Shown here: in pieces, positions 28,365 to 36,957 of the stretch
Layout: the number at the start of each line of letters is the position of its first letter
Position numbering within the stretch: the stretch's first letter is position 1
DNA from: Saccharopolyspora shandongensis
Lineage (GTDB): Bacteria > Actinomycetota > Actinomycetes > Mycobacteriales > Pseudonocardiaceae
Length of the DNA: 64,000 bases
Direction of reading: 5' to 3'
Assembly: GCF_900106995.1 (NCBI RefSeq)
Contig: NZ_FNOK01000037.1
Span: forward strand, 1 to 64,000
Notes under the pieces: generated by a model
Seen by the model: only the letters and a program-made list of their open reading frames with translations
Databases searched by the model: none
What the model was told of the DNA's origin: nothing
Program-made: the position numbers and the translations under genes

Positions 28365-28649
28365 CTAACCGGAACCTGCCAGCGGGATCTGGAGACTCAT
28401 CGTGCCTTTCAGATCCAACCAGGTCTTGTCCGGTCCCCGGACAAGGCGCAGCACCACCCCGTCGCAGCCTGGACATCGGGCGACCAGTCCGGGTGCGCGC
28501 TGGTAGACGCGGAGCGTAGCGACCGGGCCGGTGCGCCCGCAGTCCATGCAACGCTCGACGGCGGCTGTGACATCGACTGCGAAGACCTCCGCCAAAGGCC
28601 CGGCCAGGGCGTTGCCGTCCACGTGCTGCTCGGTGTTCGGCTGTGTCAT
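28365..28649 (-). CDS. DUF6510-family small zinc-ribbon protein
   Basis: 94 residues. HVDGNALAGPLAEVFAVDVT start, then Cys34-x2-Cys37 and Cys59-x2-Cys62, a zinc ribbon, with RAPGLVARCPGC and VLRLVRGP around it. ATG 28649 is one base beyond the reductase stop. In actinobacteria this small protein is regularly found after a flavin reductase and a sulfite-oxidase-like gene, as here. It may serve as an assembly factor or electron-transfer accessory; function is not established. Confidence 0.85.
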   Translation of the reverse strand: MTQPNTEQHVDGNALAGPLAEVFAVDVTAAVERCMDCGRTGPVATLRVYQRAPGLVARCPGCDGVVLRLVRGPDKTWLDLKGTMSLQIPLAGSG

Positions 28650-28650
28650 G

Positions 28651-29415
28651 TCATCCTCCACTCGGCCCGAACCTCTCGGTCTTGATGCGCCCGGGTGCGT
28701 GGCCCAGCGCCACGAGAATGTTGGCGGCCGTTTCGACAAAACCCGTGGGGCCGCAGACGAAACAGCTCGGTTCGAACTCCGGTGGCCAGCCACCACGGTT
28801 GATGTCCGCGATCCCGATCCTTCCGGGCTTCCCGGTCCAACCCTGCGGCGTCGACCGCGTGTACACGTAGGTCACGTCCAGGCCGTCGTCCCCACGCGTC
28901 GGCTGAGCCAGCTCCCGGGCGTAGTACACCTCCGCAGGCGAGCGGACCGAGTAGAGCAAGCGAAACGGTGTACGACTGCGGGCCGCCCGACGCGCCCGCA
29001 CCATCGCCATCAACGGCACGATGCCCGATCCTCCCGCGATCAGGAGCACCGGCTCGGTCTCTGCCGGGCGCCATACGAACCAGCCACCGAGGGGTCCGCG
29101 CACCTCCACCGGGTCTCCTAGCGAGTACACCTCGGTCAGGTACGGAGACACCTCGCCATCGGGCACCCGCTGCACCGTCAGTTCCAGCCGATCACCGTCC
29201 GCGGGGGCGGCCAGTGAATAGCTGCGCTGCGCGCTGTAACCATCAGCGGCGGTTAGCCGGAGGTCGACGTGCTGCCCGGCCGAATGTCCCGGCCAGCCCG
29301 TTACGTCCAACACCAGCGTGCGTGCCGTGGGCGTCTCGTCGCGGTAGTCGACAAGACGCGCGACCCGCCAGCTCAGTCGGCCGGTCAGTCGCCCTGATAC
29401 CGCTGCTCGCGCCAC
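28651..29415 (-). CDS. Ferredoxin-NADP reductase-type flavoprotein
   Basis: 254 residues from GTG 29415, overlapping the upstream gene by 31 bases. FAD domain with QRSYSLA (RxYS) near 80 and the GPLGGWF loop, then NAD(P) domain with LLIAGGSGIVPLMAMV and the C-terminal CGPTGFVE. No [2Fe-2S] domain is attached. It probably passes electrons between NAD(P)H and the molybdopterin protein encoded just upstream. Confidence 0.92.
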   Translation of the reverse strand: MARAAVSGRLTGRLSWRVARLVDYRDETPTARTLVLDVTGWPGHSAGQHVDLRLTAADGYSAQRSYSLAAPADGDRLELTVQRVPDGEVSPYLTEVYSLGDPVEVRGPLGGWFVWRPAETEPVLLIAGGSGIVPLMAMVRARRAARSRTPFRLLYSVRSPAEVYYARELAQPTRGDDGLDVTYVYTRSTPQGWTGKPGRIGIADINRGGWPPEFEPSCFVCGPTGFVETAANILVALGHAPGRIKTERFGPSGG

Positions 29416-29984
29416 GGGTCACCGTAATCGTGATAGCCGATGGTCTCCCAGAATCCGGGTTCGTCCTCCAGCAGCAGTCGCATGCCGTGCACCCACTTCG
29501 CCGATTTCCAGAAGTACAGATGCGGCACGAGCAACCTGGCCGGACCTCCGTGCTCGGGTGGAAGATCGGCACCGTCGTACTCGTAGACGATCCACGCCTG
29601 GCCATCGAGCAGATCCTCCAACGGCAGGTTCGTCGTGTACCCACCGTAGGAGTCCATCAGCGCGAATTCTGCCGCCGTGTCCACCTCGGCCAGTAGCGTG
29701 TCCAGCGACACGCCCCTCCACATCGTGCCCAGCTTCGACCACTTGGTGACGCAGTGGATGTCCACTTTCCGCGTCTCCCCGGGCAGTTCCTGAAACTGCG
29801 GCCACGACCAGCGATGGACCTGCCCGGTCTCCGTCGTGATCACGAACTCCCACTCACCCAGCGGAACCTGCGGCGTCGGGCCCGCGGACAACACGGGGAA
29901 ATCCTCGATCAGGTACTGGCCTGGCGGCAAGTGTGGCCCGGTCGGACGCGGCCGCCCCTGAAAACCAGGCGACACGATACCCAT
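29385..29984 (-). CDS. Sulfite oxidase-like molybdopterin oxidoreductase (YuiH/MsrP-type)
   Basis: 199 residues from ATG 29984 with GGGAGGG upstream. Single Moco domain: KVDIHCVTKWSKLG with Cys78 as molybdenum ligand, SYGGYTTNLPLEDL, LPPEHGGPARLLVPH and YFWKSAKWV, all standard for the YedY/YuiH group. No Tat signal is seen, so a cytoplasmic enzyme is likely. First gene of a three-gene operon with a flavin reductase and DUF6510; it could reduce an oxidised sulfur or N-oxide compound. Confidence 0.9.
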   Translation of the reverse strand: MGIVSPGFQGRPRPTGPHLPPGQYLIEDFPVLSAGPTPQVPLGEWEFVITTETGQVHRWSWPQFQELPGETRKVDIHCVTKWSKLGTMWRGVSLDTLLAEVDTAAEFALMDSYGGYTTNLPLEDLLDGQAWIVYEYDGADLPPEHGGPARLLVPHLYFWKSAKWVHGMRLLLEDEPGFWETIGYHDYGDPWREQRYQGD

Positions 29985-30304
29985 CGCAGTCCCTCCCCAG
30001 CACAGCTGACGAATCAGCGCCATCCGTTGATCAGGCACAACGAGCGGAACGCAGTCGACAGCCGCTCAACATGTCGAGAGCCCATCAGCATCGGCACCCG
30101 CCAACATGCTGGCCACGGTCAAAGCACGAAAGAGCCGAAAGACCCAAGACGGTCAGTCGTCGGGCTAGGCCGCGGAGAAGGGCGTAGTACGAACGGTTGT
30201 CCACGTCGAGGGTCATGCCAACCGGATAGACGGCAGCTTGCGGGACTGGGCAGCGCGGCGCAGCATCCTCCTGGAGGTGGTCACGCCCTCACCGGAGGTT
30301 CACC
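29985..30304. other. Divergent promoter region
   Basis: 320 bases between the minus-strand molybdoenzyme operon and the plus-strand NmrA-like gene. No gene recognised. GGAGG at 30294-30298 is the ribosome site of the NmrA-like gene. Confidence 0.45.
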
Positions 30305-31054
30305 ATGCGAATCGCTGTGGCTGGTGCGACCGGCAATATCGGCGCCCGCACCGTCTCGTTCCTTGAGCGCGAGGGGCACGCGGTGGTTCGCATCAGCCGC
30401 TCTCTCGGCGTTGACCTGATTACGGGCCAGGGTTTGGACGCGGCGCTCGAAGGGGTTGACGCGGTGGTCGATGCCATCAGCTCGCCGCCGATCAGCGCCG
30501 CCGAGACTCGCGACTATTTCAGCACTACCACGAGAAATCTTCTCGCCGCCGAGGAGCGCGCGGGCGTGCGTCACCACGTATTGCTGTCGATCGTCGGAAT
30601 CCACCGGATCGAAGGCGGTACTGCCCACTACTCGGGAAAGCGCGAGCAAGAGCGCCTGATCGAGGAGGGCCACGTGCCGTGGACGATTGTGCCAGCCACG
30701 CAATTTCACGACTTTGCGGCGTTGGCTACTAGCTGGACCGAGCGCGACGGCGTCGCTATCATCGCCCCGCTACTCGTTCAGCCGATCGCACCCGACGACA
30801 TAGCTCATGTCTTGGCCGAGGTCGCCATCGGGGAGCCGCAGGGCCGCTACGTGGACGTCGCCGGCCCTGAGCCGCAAGACCTCGTCGACATGGCCCGCCG
30901 CACCAACGACATTCTCGGCCGCAAGGTGAAGCTGGTTCCCACGTGGTCGGGCCCCCTGGATGAGTCGATGGCTGGCAATGTACTGCTGCCCGGCGAGAAC
31001 GCCCGCATCGCCCCGACGACGTTCGACCAGTGGCTGGCGGCTGGCGCGCGATAG
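30305..31054 (+). CDS. NAD(P)-binding protein, NmrA/SDR-atypical family
   Basis: 249 residues. Rossmann start RIAVAGATGNIGARTVSFLE, VDAVVDAIS, RHHVLLSIVGIHRI and YSGKREQERLIEEG with the Tyr/Lys region, as in atypical SDR/NmrA reductases or sensors. GGAGG precedes the ATG. The cupin gene follows 87 bases later in the same direction, so they may be co-transcribed. Confidence 0.9.
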   Translation: MRIAVAGATGNIGARTVSFLEREGHAVVRISRSLGVDLITGQGLDAALEGVDAVVDAISSPPISAAETRDYFSTTTRNLLAAEERAGVRHHVLLSIVGIHRIEGGTAHYSGKREQERLIEEGHVPWTIVPATQFHDFAALATSWTERDGVAIIAPLLVQPIAPDDIAHVLAEVAIGEPQGRYVDVAGPEPQDLVDMARRTNDILGRKVKLVPTWSGPLDESMAGNVLLPGENARIAPTTFDQWLAAGAR

Positions 31055-31141
31055 CCGGCCGCCCCGGTCGAGCTTCATCACCGGATCGACACGGCACACC
31101 GACGGCGGCAGTGCAACGGTCTGACAAACCAAGGAGACGCG

Positions 31142-31567
31142 ATGTCGAAGCAGGACGCCAACGACAAGGTGCAGAACGCGATGACCGTGCTGCAGAACGT
31201 CACCCCGTCCTTTCGGCCGGCGGACGGGGAAGTGATGACCCTGGTGATCGAGTGGCCACCCGGCGATCCCGGGATCCCGCCGCACCGCCACCCCGGCGGG
31301 CCCTGTTTCGGCTACGTGCTGGAGGGCGAAATGGTCTTCGAACTGGAGGGTGAGCCGCCACGGTTGATCAAGGCCGGCGAGGCATTCTGGGAACCCGGCG
31401 GAGATGTAATCCACTTTCAGGACGCCAACAACCGCACCGACATCCCTCTGCGTTTCCTCGTGACGATGATGATGGCTCCCGGTCGGCCGATGCTGGTCTT
31501 CGTCGACGACGACGAGCTCGAGCGGCGCCGTTGGACAAGGCGGCCACCTGATGAGCGACCTGGTTGA
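31142..31567 (+). CDS. Cupin-domain protein
   Basis: 141 residues. GIPPHRHPGGPCFGYVLEGEMVFEL contains the two cupin His residues and downstream EPGGDVIHF supplies the third. Ends in a Glu/Arg-rich tail. Small single-domain cupins of this kind bind a metal and act as isomerases, dioxygenases or sensors; no specific role can be given. Downstream of the NmrA-like gene. Confidence 0.88.
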   Translation: MSKQDANDKVQNAMTVLQNVTPSFRPADGEVMTLVIEWPPGDPGIPPHRHPGGPCFGYVLEGEMVFELEGEPPRLIKAGEAFWEPGGDVIHFQDANNRTDIPLRFLVTMMMAPGRPMLVFVDDDELERRRWTRRPPDERPG

Positions 31568-31970
31568 GACATGGCGACAGCACAGACTTGCGATTCCGGA
31601 GATCGCCCGCCGACTGTGGGTCACCGCTTCGCCCAGGTCGCCTTCCCGAGGGGTACGACGCCAAGCGCAATCGGCGCTTCCGCTATCCGCATCGGCCACC
31701 GCTCGTGGTTGTCGAAGTCCGTGCTGACCCGGATCACCTCGTCAGAGAGCTCGCGAGCGAAACGTCGCCGACCTGGCAGTAGCAGACCATCGCGTAGAAG
31801 TCGTACGGGCAACCGGTTCGGCAACACAGTGCTGGCGGCTGTTACCGCACGTCTCGGCGACGCCGCGCACCCCGAGCAACTTGCTGTGCGACTGCACGGT
31901 GACGAGCGCGCCCTGTGGCTTGGACATTTTGACAGCCCGGAATGGGCGGAACGCCGGGCAGGCGAGATCA
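31568..31970. other. Gene-free region with possible degenerate coding
   Basis: 403 bases. Minus-strand residues reading VIRVSTDFDNHERWP and plus-strand LAAVTARLGDAAHPEQLAVRLHG both look partly protein-like, but neither has a start, ribosome site or known family. Probably remnants. Confidence 0.3.
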
Positions 31971-32651
31971 CTACAGCTCTTGCCGTCCGAAGCGCCTTCC
32001 TGCCCGTAGTGCTGAAGGGTCCTCGTTGCGGATCTGAGCCAGGAAGTCCTCGTCCTCGGCTTGGATGTGTTGCGCTTCGGTCAGCACGTCCCGCACGCTG
32101 TGCGCCGGGATGACGACGGCGCCGGCGCGGTCTGCGTAGATGTAGTCGCCCGGTGTGACGCACACGCCGCCGACTTCGACGGGGATGTTGGCCGCACACG
32201 GCATCACGGTGTCGCCGCCCGCTCGGGTGGCCTCGCCCCTGCACCAGGTGGCGAAGCGGTACCGGGCCAGTTCGTCGAAGTCGCGGAGCCGGCCATCGCA
32301 GAGCAGCCCGGCGAGCTCGTGGTTGTGCAGGCGGGACATTTTCGTGCCACCGCCATGCGAGACGTCCGGGTAGCCACCGCTGGAGAGCACCAGGACTGCC
32401 CCTTCGGGGGTATTTCCTACCGCTCGGTAGAACCAGCCGGCGAATCCTGCGGTCTTGGTATCGGTGAAGTCGTCGCGGTAAGGCAGGTAAGCGATGGTCA
32501 CGGCGGGGCCGAACATCGAGCGCTGCGGAGTGGGGCTGACCAGGCTCAGCACGTGCGCGCGGTGGTGGTGGGCTCGTCCCATGGCATCCACGATGGCAGC
32601 GCAATCGAGCCCGGTGACCATCGTTGCCAGGTCCGTGTCCTGTCCAGTCAT
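31971..32651 (-). CDS. RraA-like protein (aldolase/decarboxylase fold)
   Basis: 226 residues from ATG 32651 (GGAGAGCC upstream). AAIVDAMGRA, FGPAVTIAYLP, GAVLVLSSGGYPDVSHGG and the GDYIYADRAGAVVIP signature of the RraA/HMG-aldolase superfamily; GRLRDFDEL carries the conserved Arg-Asp. The fold includes 4-hydroxy-4-methyl-2-oxoglutarate aldolase and oxaloacetate decarboxylase as well as the RNase E inhibitor. A catabolic aldolase is more likely than an RNase inhibitor. A flavodoxin-family remnant lies upstream. Confidence 0.85.
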   Translation of the reverse strand: MTGQDTDLATMVTGLDCAAIVDAMGRAHHHRAHVLSLVSPTPQRSMFGPAVTIAYLPYRDDFTDTKTAGFAGWFYRAVGNTPEGAVLVLSSGGYPDVSHGGGTKMSRLHNHELAGLLCDGRLRDFDELARYRFATWCRGEATRAGGDTVMPCAANIPVEVGGVCVTPGDYIYADRAGAVVIPAHSVRDVLTEAQHIQAEDEDFLAQIRNEDPSALRAGRRFGRQEL

Positions 32652-32677
32652 CGTGGGCTCTCCTTTGGGCGTATCCG

Positions 32678-32920
32678 TCAGCGGTAGTCCGGGTGGTCGA
32701 ACCGAAGTGACAGCCCGTAGCCCACGCGGAACGCTGGTTGCTGTGGGCGTGCGGCCACGCCTCCAGCTTGCCGGAGCATGGCGGCGATGTGCATGAGGTC
32801 GTAGGTCATGAAGGTGGCGCTGGAGTTGGTGAAGTCGTTGTCCGGGCCACCCGTGCCTTCGTCGAGGTAGCTCGGTCCGGGACCGACCTCGCCGATCCAC
32901 CCCGCGCCGGCTTCAGGCAT
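32678..32920 (-). pseudogene. C-terminal piece of a flavodoxin-family NAD(P)H oxidoreductase
   Basis: 80 residues with GWIGEVGPGPSYLDEG, NDFTNSSATFMTYDLMHIA, the end region of flavodoxin-like NADPH-dependent reductases. The FMN-binding N-terminal two thirds are missing. An ATG at 32920 exists but is internal to the family alignment. 26 bases upstream of the RraA-like gene, so originally perhaps its operon partner. Confidence 0.6.
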
Positions 32921-33005
32921 CGCAAACCTTCCGTGCACCCATCGGCGACGGCAGCCTCTGTTCAAGGAACTGGTCGTCGCAACATCTCGGGTGTGAGGAG
33001 TTGCG

Positions 33006-33284
33006 GTGGGAAAGTCGAAGTTGCGTCGGTGGGATCTGGCGGGGCTGGTCGCTGTGGCCCCGAGTCCGGCACTCTCGGCTGCCTTGCGCCCCTGTGAGTG
33101 GCTGGCGGTGATCCGCAGTGCTTCAGGGACGCGCCGCTGGCCCGTGGAAAAAGAAGACCGGCTGCTCACTGTGGACGAATACCTGCAGGCTCGCGGGATC
33201 AAAGGCCAGCAACTGCGTTCGATGCGGACCAGCTTCGGAACGAGACCCCCAGCCGCCTGCAGCTGGGGGAGCCCGGCGTGGTGA
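33006..33284 (+). CDS. Hypothetical protein, doubtful
   Basis: Possible 92-residue frame with GTG/ATG starts near GTGGG at 33005. The middle (RRWPVEKEDRLLTVDEYLQARGIKG) looks like a helical protein segment; the end does not. No family recognised. It may be a decayed gene. Confidence 0.2.
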   Translation: MGKSKLRRWDLAGLVAVAPSPALSAALRPCEWLAVIRSASGTRRWPVEKEDRLLTVDEYLQARGIKGQQLRSMRTSFGTRPPAACSWGSPAW

Positions 33285-33304
33285 CGACATAGCGGTGGCG
33301 CCGG

Positions 33305-33349
33305 TATGCGGCTGCGCCCACGCCGGCCAGGCGTGGGCGCAGCCGCATA
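33305..33349. terminator. 20-bp perfect hairpin terminator
   Basis: Arms 33305-33324 and 33330-33349 are perfect reverse complements around GGCCA. It ends 4 bases before the stop of the minus-strand 5'-nucleotidase gene, so it terminates that gene and could act in both directions. Confidence 0.8.
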
Positions 33350-33353
33350 GGGG

Positions 33354-35156
33354 TCAGCCCTTGATGCGCACCCGGTCGAGCGGTGCCGGGGAGATCACCT
33401 TGTGCTCCCTGAGGTAGTCCAGGAAGACCTCGTGGTCAGGACCGTTGCGTACCGGGTCGGTGTAGCCCTCGAAGGCGCTGTATCCGTCCGCGCCGATCAC
33501 CGTGTACGCCAGCGCGGCCACCCGGTAGGTGCGTTCCGGATCCAGTGGCTTCCCGTCGATCAGCACCTCGCTCGGCTCGACCCGGTCGCCGACCGCCCGC
33601 GCCGGATCGTAGCTGTACGAGACATTGTGGGAGACCGCGAGCGGCGCAGACTTCACGCTGCCGTCCGCCTGCTTCTGCCACTGCTGCTCGAGAATGACGT
33701 CTAGTTGACGTCCGGTGACCCCGACGGTGAGCACTGGGTTGCCGTAGCCGTAGGCGTTCCAGGACTCGCCGAACAGGATCCGGCCGTCAGCGTCGCCGGG
33801 GTGGCTGCCCTTCGCGAACGGCAGGTCGCCGCGGACGGCGGTGCTGCCCTTGGCGGGCTTGGCGGAGATAAGCGCCAGGTCGGCTTTGCCGTCCCGGGTG
33901 CGATTGGCGTCCCAGTAGTGGACGTCGGCGAACAGGTCGGCGGCGGTGCTCTCGCCGGCGGTGTTCGGCGTGCGGGTGAAGGAGCCGGTCTGGGTGGCCA
34001 CCGGCTCGGCGAAGCGCTCGGCGCCGCGGCCGGCCCAGTAGTCGACGATCTTCTTGACCGCCGGATCCGGCGCGACATCCCGGGTTACCGCGTGGTTGAC
34101 CGAGCTGGTCCGGTCCCGGATGACCTCACCGGTGCTCGGATCGAGCGACAGCCTGATCTCGTTGATGAGCGCACCGTGGTTGCCCGCCTCGACGACCGGG
34201 CGCGGGTTGCCTTCCGGGTCGGGCAGCATGCAGTTGAAGCGCGAGTGCCAGTGGCCGCTGACCACGGCGTCGATCTCGGGCGTGACCTGCTTCGCCAGGT
34301 CGATCACCGGCCCCCAGGCGGAGTCGCACTCGTTGTAGCTCGAGGTCGCGGCGGTCTTCGGGGAGCCACCGTCGTGGACGTTGAGGACGATCGCCTCGAC
34401 CCCGCGGCGCTTGAGTTCCTCGGCGTACCGGTTGGCCGTCTCCAGCTGGTCGAGAGCCCGCAGTCCCGGCTGATAGGAGGTGGAGCCGGTGGGGGTGTCG
34501 GGCACCGTGGTGGTGATGAAGCCGACCGGGACGCGCTTGCCGCCGGGAGCGTCGAACCACTCGATACGGTACGGGTCCACGACCGGGCGGCCGGTCAGCT
34601 TGGAGACGATGTTTCCGGACTGGAAGTCGAAGTCCGCGCCCTGGAACCTGCGGCCCGTCGAGTCGGTGAAGCAGCTGTCCTCGTTGACCGTGCCGAAGCA
34701 ACGGCCCTTCTCCATGTGGTCGACGAGGAAGTCCGGCGAGACGTCCAGCTCGTGGTTGCCCATGGCCGAGAAGCGCAGGCCCATCTCGTTGAGGACTTCG
34801 ATGGTCGGCTCGTCCTGGAAAGCGTCCACTTCGAAGGGCCAACCGGAGAAGTTGTCGCCAGCGGAGAAGAAGACCGAATTGCGGTGCCCGGATCGCAACT
34901 CCTTGAGGTGCGAGGCCAGATACGCTGCCCCTCCGACGGTGACCGGGGTGCCGTTGGGCCCCGGTATCTGGCCGCCCTGCCCGGGGGTGGGTGGCTGTAG
35001 GTACCCGTGGAAGTCCGAGATGCTGAGCAGCTGCACGTCAACAGGGGCTGTGGCGTCAACAGGGGCTGCGGCGGTCGCCGGTGCGGCGGAGACTGCGCCG
35101 GCGAGCAGGGTGGCGCCGGCGGCGATGGCGCTGAACCGGCGAAGGATGTTTCTCAA
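33354..35156 (-). CDS. Secreted 5'-nucleotidase/UDP-sugar hydrolase family protein
   Basis: 600 residues. TTG 35156 is the likely start (GGAAGAGG 7 bases upstream; no ATG fits). Signal peptide 1-30 (AAPATAAA cleavage). Metallophosphatase domain: ISDFHGYL, FSAGDNFSG, GNHELDVS, NVHDGG and SGHWHSRFNC give the two-metal His/Asp set. C-terminal 5'-nucleotidase domain from ~365 (DLALISAKPAKG, GYSAFEGY substrate region). Hydrolyses extracellular nucleotides for phosphate and nucleoside salvage. Single gene with a strong terminator. Confidence 0.93.
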   Translation of the reverse strand: MRNILRRFSAIAAGATLLAGAVSAAPATAAAPVDATAPVDVQLLSISDFHGYLQPPTPGQGGQIPGPNGTPVTVGGAAYLASHLKELRSGHRNSVFFSAGDNFSGWPFEVDAFQDEPTIEVLNEMGLRFSAMGNHELDVSPDFLVDHMEKGRCFGTVNEDSCFTDSTGRRFQGADFDFQSGNIVSKLTGRPVVDPYRIEWFDAPGGKRVPVGFITTTVPDTPTGSTSYQPGLRALDQLETANRYAEELKRRGVEAIVLNVHDGGSPKTAATSSYNECDSAWGPVIDLAKQVTPEIDAVVSGHWHSRFNCMLPDPEGNPRPVVEAGNHGALINEIRLSLDPSTGEVIRDRTSSVNHAVTRDVAPDPAVKKIVDYWAGRGAERFAEPVATQTGSFTRTPNTAGESTAADLFADVHYWDANRTRDGKADLALISAKPAKGSTAVRGDLPFAKGSHPGDADGRILFGESWNAYGYGNPVLTVGVTGRQLDVILEQQWQKQADGSVKSAPLAVSHNVSYSYDPARAVGDRVEPSEVLIDGKPLDPERTYRVAALAYTVIGADGYSAFEGYTDPVRNGPDHEVFLDYLREHKVISPAPLDRVRIKG

Positions 35157-35232
35157 GGCGATGCCTCTTCCGGAGATGGATAGACGTGCTCATCACAACT
35201 TCCAGTGGTGTCCTGGTGGTGAACGGAATGCT

Positions 35233-35499
35233 TCACGTCGAGGCATTCGCAGTGGCCGAACGATCGGGCGGCGCCGGATCGTCAGGGAATGACGGGGCTG
35301 GTTGCGTGCGACCCTCCATGACGTGGTTGGGCAGCCAGACCTCGGTCACGTAGCGGGCGAAGCGCTGACGTCCGGTCGCGAGGTTGACGAACTTGCCGTC
35401 GGCGATCTGAGCTTCTGCACGTCGCCGTGCCCGCTCCGCGTCGCGTTGCCGGGCGAAGGCGTCGGCGGAGCGTTGTCGGCCGCGGAGGTCCCCGTTCAT
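35233..35499 (-). pseudogene. Tyrosine integrase N-terminal fragment
   Basis: Up to 88 codons; ADAFARQRDAERARRRAEAQI, DGKFVNLATGRQRFARYVTEVWLPNHVM match the AP2-like/arm-binding and core-binding start of actinobacterial phage integrases. Downstream sequence is unrelated and the catalytic domain is missing. Sits against the transposase remnant, so the site has been hit repeatedly by mobile DNA. Confidence 0.6.
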
Positions 35500-35597
35500 T
35501 GAGCCTCACCCCGCCCGCAGCTGCCTGGACGGTGCATAGCGCTGCTGTTGTGAGTGCCGGTGCGGCGGGCCAGTTCGATGTGGAAAGCCCGGCCGGA

Positions 35598-36009
35598 GCG
35601 GACGGTGCGTGGACGGTTAGGGCGCTTTGGTTGGGAAAGGGCAGCGTGGCGGCGTGCGACGAGGCTGCGGTGCCAGCGCAGCACGTTCCGTGGCAGCCGG
35701 TGCAGTAGCGCCGCCAGAAACGCTCGATCAGCTGGGGCGAACCGCGCCCTCTCTTGACCGAGCTGACGCTCTAGCACTGTGATCTGATGGCGCAAGGCGA
35801 GGATCTCGATGTTCTTGTCTCGGTCGTTCATCGGCAGCAGGCACAGCACGGCGAACGCGTTCGTCATACCGAGGTAGGCCAGTCGCAGCAGCACAGTCGA
35901 TCACCATGCCGTGGCGCTTGACAGCAGCGAAAGCGTCCGTTCGAGCGACTACGGCTGACCTGCCCGGACACCGCCTCGCACCAGGGCGGATGAGGTTATC
36001 GGCAAGGGC
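35598..36009 (-). mobile_element. Truncated insertion sequence, copy A
   Basis: From GTG 35894 the minus strand reads LLRLAYLGMTNAFAVLCLLP, IEILALRHQITVLERQLGQ, DRAFLAALLHRLP: the N-terminus of integrase-core (DDE) transposases. About 16 residues are deleted after HRLP compared with copy B at 62 kb, and homology ends after RTVR near 35598; the DDE domain is missing. About 115 bases upstream of the start (to GCCCTTGCCGATAACC at ~36009) are also shared with copy B and may be the element's left end. Inactive. Confidence 0.7.
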
Positions 36010-36202
36010 AACCCGGCCCACCCGGCGCACTGATGTGCGAACCAACCCTTCGCCGCCCACGCCTAGATTGAAGCCGACGGCCAGTTCATCGGCGAACCAC
36101 ACACCCCACGACCACTTGTCGTCGTGCGGGCGTTCCGGCGCAGCATGAAGCGATTGATCAAACTTGGCTGATACCCGCCGGGCGTCTTATCGGTCCCCTT
36201 GA

Positions 36203-36799
36203 TCAGAGCGCTGCCGGCAGCGTCGAGATCTGCTTCACGGTGAAGTCCACCTCCGCTGCGAGCGCCTCGACCGGGGCGGTTTCGGAGTCGTACACGATGC
36301 GGGTCGAGGCGATGCTAGCGCCGCAGAACCCGAAAATGCCGTGCTCGATCTGAGTCCGGAGTGCGTTGCTGTAGCCGTGGCGTTCGTAGCCGTCCACATC
36401 ACCACCTGCCACTGCCAGCAGGTGCACGCTCAGCTGATCCAGCTTGGGGAGTAAGCGTCCGGCCGGGGCGTACTCGAAGGCCCAGCCGTTGATGAATACC
36501 CGGTCGATCCATCCCTTGAGCAGAGCCGGCATAGACCACCAGTACACCGGGAAGACGAGCACCAACTGCTGGGCGCGGTCCAATCGTGCCTGCTCGCCCA
36601 CGACATCCAGCGGCGTGGGCCCCTCGTCGCGGTAGTGCAGCAGGTCGGCTGCGGTGAAGCGAGGGTCGAATGCTTCGGCCGTGAGGTCGACCAGCTCGGC
36701 GGACCTTCCGTCGTCCGAGAGAGCCGCGGTCACCTCACGGGCGAGTCCATGCGTCAACGACGCGACGTCGGGATGGGCAACAACTACCAGACTATGCAC
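36203..36799 (-). CDS. NAD(P)H-dependent oxidoreductase, flavodoxin-like (MdaB/KefG type)
   Basis: 198 residues from GTG 36799. SLVVVAHPDVASLTHGLA start, FPVYWWSMPALLKGWIDRVF flavin-loop signature (~88-107), NGWAFEY and GRLLPKL as in quinone reductases related to MdaB and YwrO. Two-electron quinone reduction with FAD or FMN is expected. The NmrA-like gene upstream is in the same direction, 158 bases away. Confidence 0.92.
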   Translation of the reverse strand: MHSLVVVAHPDVASLTHGLAREVTAALSDDGRSAELVDLTAEAFDPRFTAADLLHYRDEGPTPLDVVGEQARLDRAQQLVLVFPVYWWSMPALLKGWIDRVFINGWAFEYAPAGRLLPKLDQLSVHLLAVAGGDVDGYERHGYSNALRTQIEHGIFGFCGASIASTRIVYDSETAPVEALAAEVDFTVKQISTLPAAL

Positions 36800-36957
36800 T
36801 TGACGTCGCCTCAGCAGGAATGTGTGTATCGATAGAGCTTTTCCGGAGGCGGCTCCTCGATCGCACGCTGGGCGTCGGCGGACCCGGCGACCGCAGCTCG
36901 AGAGGACGCGCCGGCCGCCCTTCGAGCGGCGTCGTGCGTGCGGGAGCTGCCGGGCGG

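Noticed and set aside
28086..28685. Plus-strand two-helix membrane protein
   Set aside because: No stop before running antisense into DUF6510 and the reductase; kept only as a remark.
31971..32651. RraA-like protein as an RNase E inhibitor
   Set aside because: The superfamily in actinobacteria is mostly aldolase/decarboxylase; sequence alone does not support an RNase role.
33705..35000. Long plus-strand frame opposite the 5'-nucleotidase
   Set aside because: Third-position GC shadow of the real minus-strand gene; composition Arg/Gly/Val-rich with no motif.
35728..36102. Protein frame upstream of IS copy A
   Set aside because: Conserved with copy B at DNA level but reads differently in each; better explained as non-coding element end.
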